DNA from: Diphasiastrum complanatum
Taxonomy: Eukaryota > Streptophyta > Lycopodiopsida > Lycopodiales > Lycopodiaceae
NCBI GenBank assembly: GCA_029204225.1
Contig: CM055100.1
Span: forward strand, 59,270,975-59,334,974
Length of the DNA: 64,000 nt
Reading direction: 5' to 3'
In this document: positions 48,801-54,800 of the stretch, piece after piece
Position numbering within the stretch: position 1 is the first letter of the stretch
Layout of the letters: each line of letters opens with the position of its first letter
Notes under the pieces: model-generated
Database searches by the model: none
Told to the model about the DNA's origin: nothing
What the model saw: only the letters and a program-made list of their open reading frames with translations
Made by a program: the position numbers and the translations under genes

Positions 48801-51800
48801 CAGGCCGTATTACATCCTTCTATATCATTAGCACCAGCAGGATAGGACTAGATGATAGCGTCATACCTCACTCATGACTGTTAGCAGTATACATGCTCCC
48901 ACATGTTTCTAATAGCATCACATCTATTTCAGTTTATAGCTTTAGCTCTAGATTGCTACTTTTGTTACTGTTTTGGCGACGTTTCATACGCTCCTATGGT
49001 TAACACATACTTGACATGTACATTAACTAGTCTTATATGCCTTTTGGCATGGAAAAGACATTAATAAAGCTTTCTTTCTTTCTTTCTTTCTCTTGTTTTC
49101 TGTGGAGATTGATTGATAACTAGATCTTGGTGACTTGACTCTTGCTTTCCTACATGATATCAGAGCTACCGGATCTGCAGCAAGCTTGTATGCTGGCGCC
49201 CTACTAGAAGAGGAGCTTCTCTGCTTTTTGTTGTGAAATTTCAGCATCTTGCTGATCTTTCCAAGTGAAGTTTGGATCAGCTTTTGTCTCTCTTTTCAGG
49301 TTGAAGGAGGGCACCCAACAGAGATCTTGGAGGAGCAATTTGTGGCACCCAAAAATCAGAATCTCAAATCTGATTTTTATGCAACCAGTGCAAGTTTTGT
49401 TTGGAGGAGGGCACCCAAAAATCTGCTACTAATTTTTGGTTGTGGTGTCTCCTTATCTTGCTGTTTTTGTTTTCAGGTTTGCATTTGTGTAGGAGGGTGC
49501 CCAAAATTCAACGAACCCTATTCAGGGTTAGGTCAACTTGTGGCTGGAAATTTCAGATTCTCAGCAAGCAGTAGGGCGCTTTCAACAGCCCTATTGGAGT
49601 GTGTGTTGATCACACTATTTGGCTAGGGTTTGGTGGCATTTGGCCACATCCAAGTACAGTACTTAATTGCTCATTGTGTATTCCATTTTAACAGTTTGGC
49701 TAAGCATTTTTCTCCATTGCTCTTGTTGTTGTTTTCTCTCTCTCTCTCTTAGAGTTGGGCGCCCAGGCTCTTTTCTCTTGTTTTCTGTGGAGATTGATTA
49801 ATAGCTAGATCTTGGTGACTTGACTCTTGCTTTCCTACAGTGCGCCCTGATCTTCAACAGGCAGGGTCCTGACATAGCGAAATGTATTTCCTTTGTTCTT
49901 TGAGTAGATCAAAGATTCTAAGTGTTACGAGCTCGTGACCAGTGCCGAACCCTAGAGAACACAGAAGGTCAGATACCACAGTCAGGGTCGTGTCCAGCAA
50001 AGCGTACACGACCAACAGGGCAAGACAGTGTGAGTAATGTGCCCCAGCACGGTCCATAGCTATGGCGAGTCTAACACAGTATAGGGACCCTATCAGCAGG
50101 ACAGGGCCCCCCAGTTGGGTCCCGACGTGCAGTCGGCCACGTCAGTGCCACGTGGCCGACACTTGGCAGATGCATGCTACCAGTCCTCACACTGGGCTAG
50201 GAGGGGCTTACTCTATATCAGGGAGTAGGCAAGGTTGGGTGGATCAGTTAGTGTTTGCCCTACTGTGGTGTTAGGTCTATTACACTCGTATCAGAGCCAT
50301 CTCCATCTTTGGGAGCTAAGTAGCAGCAGTAGAGAAAGTTAGTGAAGGGTACAGAATCTCTTTCCAACTTTCAAGAGTTAGTAGCACAGATCCAACGCTA
50401 GAGAGAAAATACTCTACTGCAGAAATCTTAGTGGATTTGCTACCTATTTGAGCGGATTTAGGACAGCACTTGAGATAGATATCCATCGCTGCAAAATCAG
50501 ATAGTTATCCCTGAATTTTGAGTGTAAACTACTTCAATCTGAGCGGTATTGGAGTAGAAAGTTGCAAACAGGTCCAGCGCTGAAAAACCAGCTGTCAGAG
50601 CTGTAAATTCAGACCAATCTTGATAGATAAGGGTGGATTTTCAACAGGAAATCTCGTGCAGGTCCAGCGCTGGTAGTTCTCCTCCGAATTGGGATTTGTG
50701 AAACCTTTTTGGGGCCTCAAATCAGAAGTTCTTTGGGCAGCCAGACTGTTTTCCAGTCAGCGAGGGTTTTCCCCACAGGTTTCGGTTTTTGCTTTGTAAA
50801 TTATAGCTTTAAATCCGAATTTTCCAGATCAAAGGCAATGATCAGGTTAGGTTCAAACCAGCGACCTACTATCTTCTTGGAATCCAGATCTTCAGATTGA
50901 TTTGGTGATTTCGAACCTGAGTTTTTGGAACAGCAGACCAACATCTCTGGCAGCAAGGGTAGCGGGTGGTTTGAATCTGATTTTTTCTTGAAATTCCCAG
51001 ATTATCTTTACCTGATTGCATGCAGCTTAAGAAGACGGATTGGACACTGGCAGAAGAACTGAGGGGGTTTCTTGCTTTTCTCTCTGCAAGTACAGTCCTA
51101 AGAAAGAGCTAAGTACTCTACTTTTGTTTTCCAATTTAGTAAATCTCTTTTCTATTTTTCAGACAGAAGTTAAGGTACCTCTCTTTCAATTCTGAAAATG
51201 ACCACTCCTCAGGGACCTGATCAACCCCCGGAGAGAGGCATCGACGAACTTGAAACAGAAGCCTTGGCTTTCAGTAAGGGGAAAGAAATGGAAGAACAGG
51301 AGCAATTCGCCGAAGAACTCGACGAATTGGTTACCAAGGAGCAGTTCCTCCATTTGGTAACAGAAGTGGATGAACTGAAGTTGGCGTTAGCCAATTTCAA
51401 GTCCAGTGTGGACGACTCGTTCGCTGAACTCAAAAGTTTAATTCTGAGTTTCGCGAAAGGAAGCCTTCCCTCCACTTCTCAGTTGTCCCCTTCTCCACTT
51501 CCATCAGTCTCGGGTGAGCCTATGCGGCCTCACCCTAGTGTCTTTAAAGATTTAAAGCCTTCTACTTTTATTGGGGAAGAGAAGGATAGAAATGCAGACA
51601 TTCTACAAACCTTCCTCAACAAATGGAAGAACATTCATGCTCTTAAACAGACGCCTGACCATTTGCAAGCAATAGAGGCCAGTCTTTCCTTAGGGCCCAT
51701 GGCCTATAAGTGGTGGTTAAATCTCCAGGAGACTGGGCAGACTCCCCGGTCATGGAAGGCCTTTAAAGAAGCTTTCCTAAGAGAATTCCTACCAGAAAAT

Positions 51801-54800
51801 GAGCTTGATAGAGCCTGGGAAGCCTGGGAGAGAACAGTAATGGACAAGTCCCTCATCCAATATATCTCGCAGTATCGAGAAGCAATTTTAAAAATTAAAA
51901 ATATGGATGATTATCAGAAAATCAGGGGATTTGTCCGTGGCCTCAAAGATGAATATAAAGTAGAGGTCCAGAGAAACTTGCCTACTACCCTTAAGCAAGC
52001 TCTCAGATATGCCCAAATCTATGATGATTCAGTGGGTAGGAAGAGAGGGTGAGACAGCAGCCTCTTTCTGAGCAGCCTCCTCAGAAAGACTTACAATTTA
52101 AAAAGAAATTTTTAAAAAGAAAGAAAGAAGATAAAATTAAAGGTGAAGCTCCTCATAAACGCCCTTCACTCATTCAGCCCTTAAAACCAGAAGATTTTGA
52201 GAAAGCCAAACAGGAACGTTTGTGCTTTGTGTGCATGGCAAGGGACACACAGTCAGACTGTGTCCCAAGGGGCCTTTCACTAAGAAAGATAAAAAAGAAA
52301 AGCAACAAGTTCATCTTGTTCAGACTGTAAGTTTCCCCAGTGACTCGGCAGCTTCCGAGATCAAAGTGTATCATGAAGATCATGAACATTGTTGCCAGCT
52401 GACCTCTGCAATGCTAGCAAGACCCTTCAGTTTTGGGCCACATGACCTAGTACATATGCATGGGAAAGTTGGTAACCAGTCAGTTAGAGTTATGGTTGAT
52501 GATGGGGCAACCCATAATTTCATCAACTACACCCTGGTTAAAAAACTTAAACTTCCAGAAGTACCTAGTCAGCATAGGTACATAGTTTCATTAGCTAAGG
52601 GTGAAGATAAGAAAATCTGGGAAACTATGGTAAGTAACTTAAATCTTGGTATTCAGGGGTACCAAGATGAAATAAACTTTCAGATAATGCACCTGGATCG
52701 CACAGACATTGTTCTCGGGAGAGATTGGCTCTACAGTTTAGGACCTTCCCTCCACAGAAATTATCAGGAGAACAGCCTCAGCTTTCAGCATAAAGGCCGA
52801 GAGATCCAGTTGCATGGGGAGCATGATGTTCCCAACAGCCCTATGGTCTGCAATTCAGAGCTCTGTCAGCTGATCGGAGACGACGACCATCAGGTATTCT
52901 TATGTGACTTTCAGTTTATTCCTGAAGTTTCTATTTCCAGTTCTTTAGAGCAGAAAATCAGTAAATTAGAAACTTTATTGTCTAAATTTAAAGATGTTTT
53001 TCCTGAAGATTTACCACATGGTTTGCCACCTAGCAGAGAGGTAGATCATGTAATAAACCTAGTACCAGGTACAACACCTGTTTCTAAACCTCCGTATCGG
53101 GTCAGCCGAACAGAGGATGAAGAAATAACTAGGCAGTTGATAGATTATCTTGGGAAAGGCCAAATTCAGACCAATAGTTCACCATGGACCTCACCAGTCC
53201 TTTTGGTGAAAAAGAAAGAGGGGTTATGCGTCTTTGCGTAGATTACAGAGCCCTCAATAAAGTCACAATTAAGAATAAACACCCTATGCCTCGGGCAAAC
53301 GAGTTGTTTGATCAACTCGACGGGGCTAAGTTTTTCAGTAAAATAGACCTCAGATCGGGATATCATCAAGTCCGGATAAAGTCGGAGGATGTCCCGAAAA
53401 CAGCCTTTAGGACTCGTCATGGTCATTATGAGTTTAAGGTGATGCCATTTGGGCTCACAAATGCTCCAGCTACCTTTATGACCTTGATGAACAGTGTCCT
53501 CAGACCATACTTGGGTAAGTTTGTAGTCGTATTTTTAGATGACATCCTCCTCTACAGCAAAACAAGGAAGGAACATCTAAAACACCTCAAAAAGGTGTTT
53601 CGACTGCTCAGAAAGCATAAGCTTTATGCTAAATAATCCAAGTGTGAATTCTTCGTTGAAGAAGTAGCATATTTAGGTCACATTATCTCGGCAGATGGGA
53701 TTAAGATGGACCCGAATAAGATGAAAGCCATACTCAGTTGGCTGAGACCTCAAAATATTTTGGAACTTCAGATTTTTCTTGGTTTGGCGGGATATTACAG
53801 ACGATCTGTCAAGGAATATGCTCAGATAGCAGTTCCCATGACAAATATTCTTAAGGGGAAGGGAAAGGAGTTCATTGGGAGTCCGCACAGCAGGAGAGCT
53901 TTGATGCTCTCAAAACAGCCTTAGCTCTAGCACCAGCTTTAAAAGTCGTCGACCCCAATCAGCCATTTGTGGTCGAAACAGATGCTAGCGACTTTTCAGT
54001 TGGTGTTGTGCTAACTCAGGGTGGACGACCAGTTGCGTTTGAGAGTGAAAAACTCGAGCCAGCTCAACCTAAGTACAATGCCTATGAAAAAGAACTTTTT
54101 TCTATAGTCCATGCCCTTAAGAATTGGAGGCATTATTTGTATGATGCCAACCTTGAGGTCCTGACAGACCATGAAAGTCTCAGATACCTTTGCAATCAAC
54201 CTAAGCTTAGAGGTCGGAAAGCTCGTTGGGCAGAGTTGATGCAAAAGTTTGATATGTCTATCAGATATAGACGAGGGAAATTCAATATAGTAGCAGATGC
54301 CCTTAGTAGAATGCCTATGATAAACGAGCTGAGTTTCACTCAGATTCGTAATGAGTTACTCGAGTCCTTGAGAGGAAAGTGCCAGCGGGATGCATTCTTC
54401 TCTACTATCTAGAACTCAGTCTAGAGCAGACAGTCACAGACTCCAGAACTAGTTCCCGGGGCTGGTGCCAGTTCATCCAAGAATACGGCAGCTTCCGTTG
54501 AGGATGATGATGAGTCCGAATATACGTCAGATGACGTTGAGGATTCTGAGCCTGTATTACCCAAGCAAACCCCAGTGGTTGAGGGTCAGTTGACTCAAGG
54601 ATTCAAATGGAAATAGTATTCCATTCAGGATGAGTACTTGCTCTATAGAGATAGAGTATGTGTCCCCAATTTAGAGGATTATAGGCAGCAGGTCCTATAT
54701 GAGTGTCATGACAATCCTAGTGCGGGGCACCCAGGCATACAGAAGACCTATGAGCTTCTTCGTAGGCAATTTTTCTGGCCCAGTATGAAAAAGGACGTCC

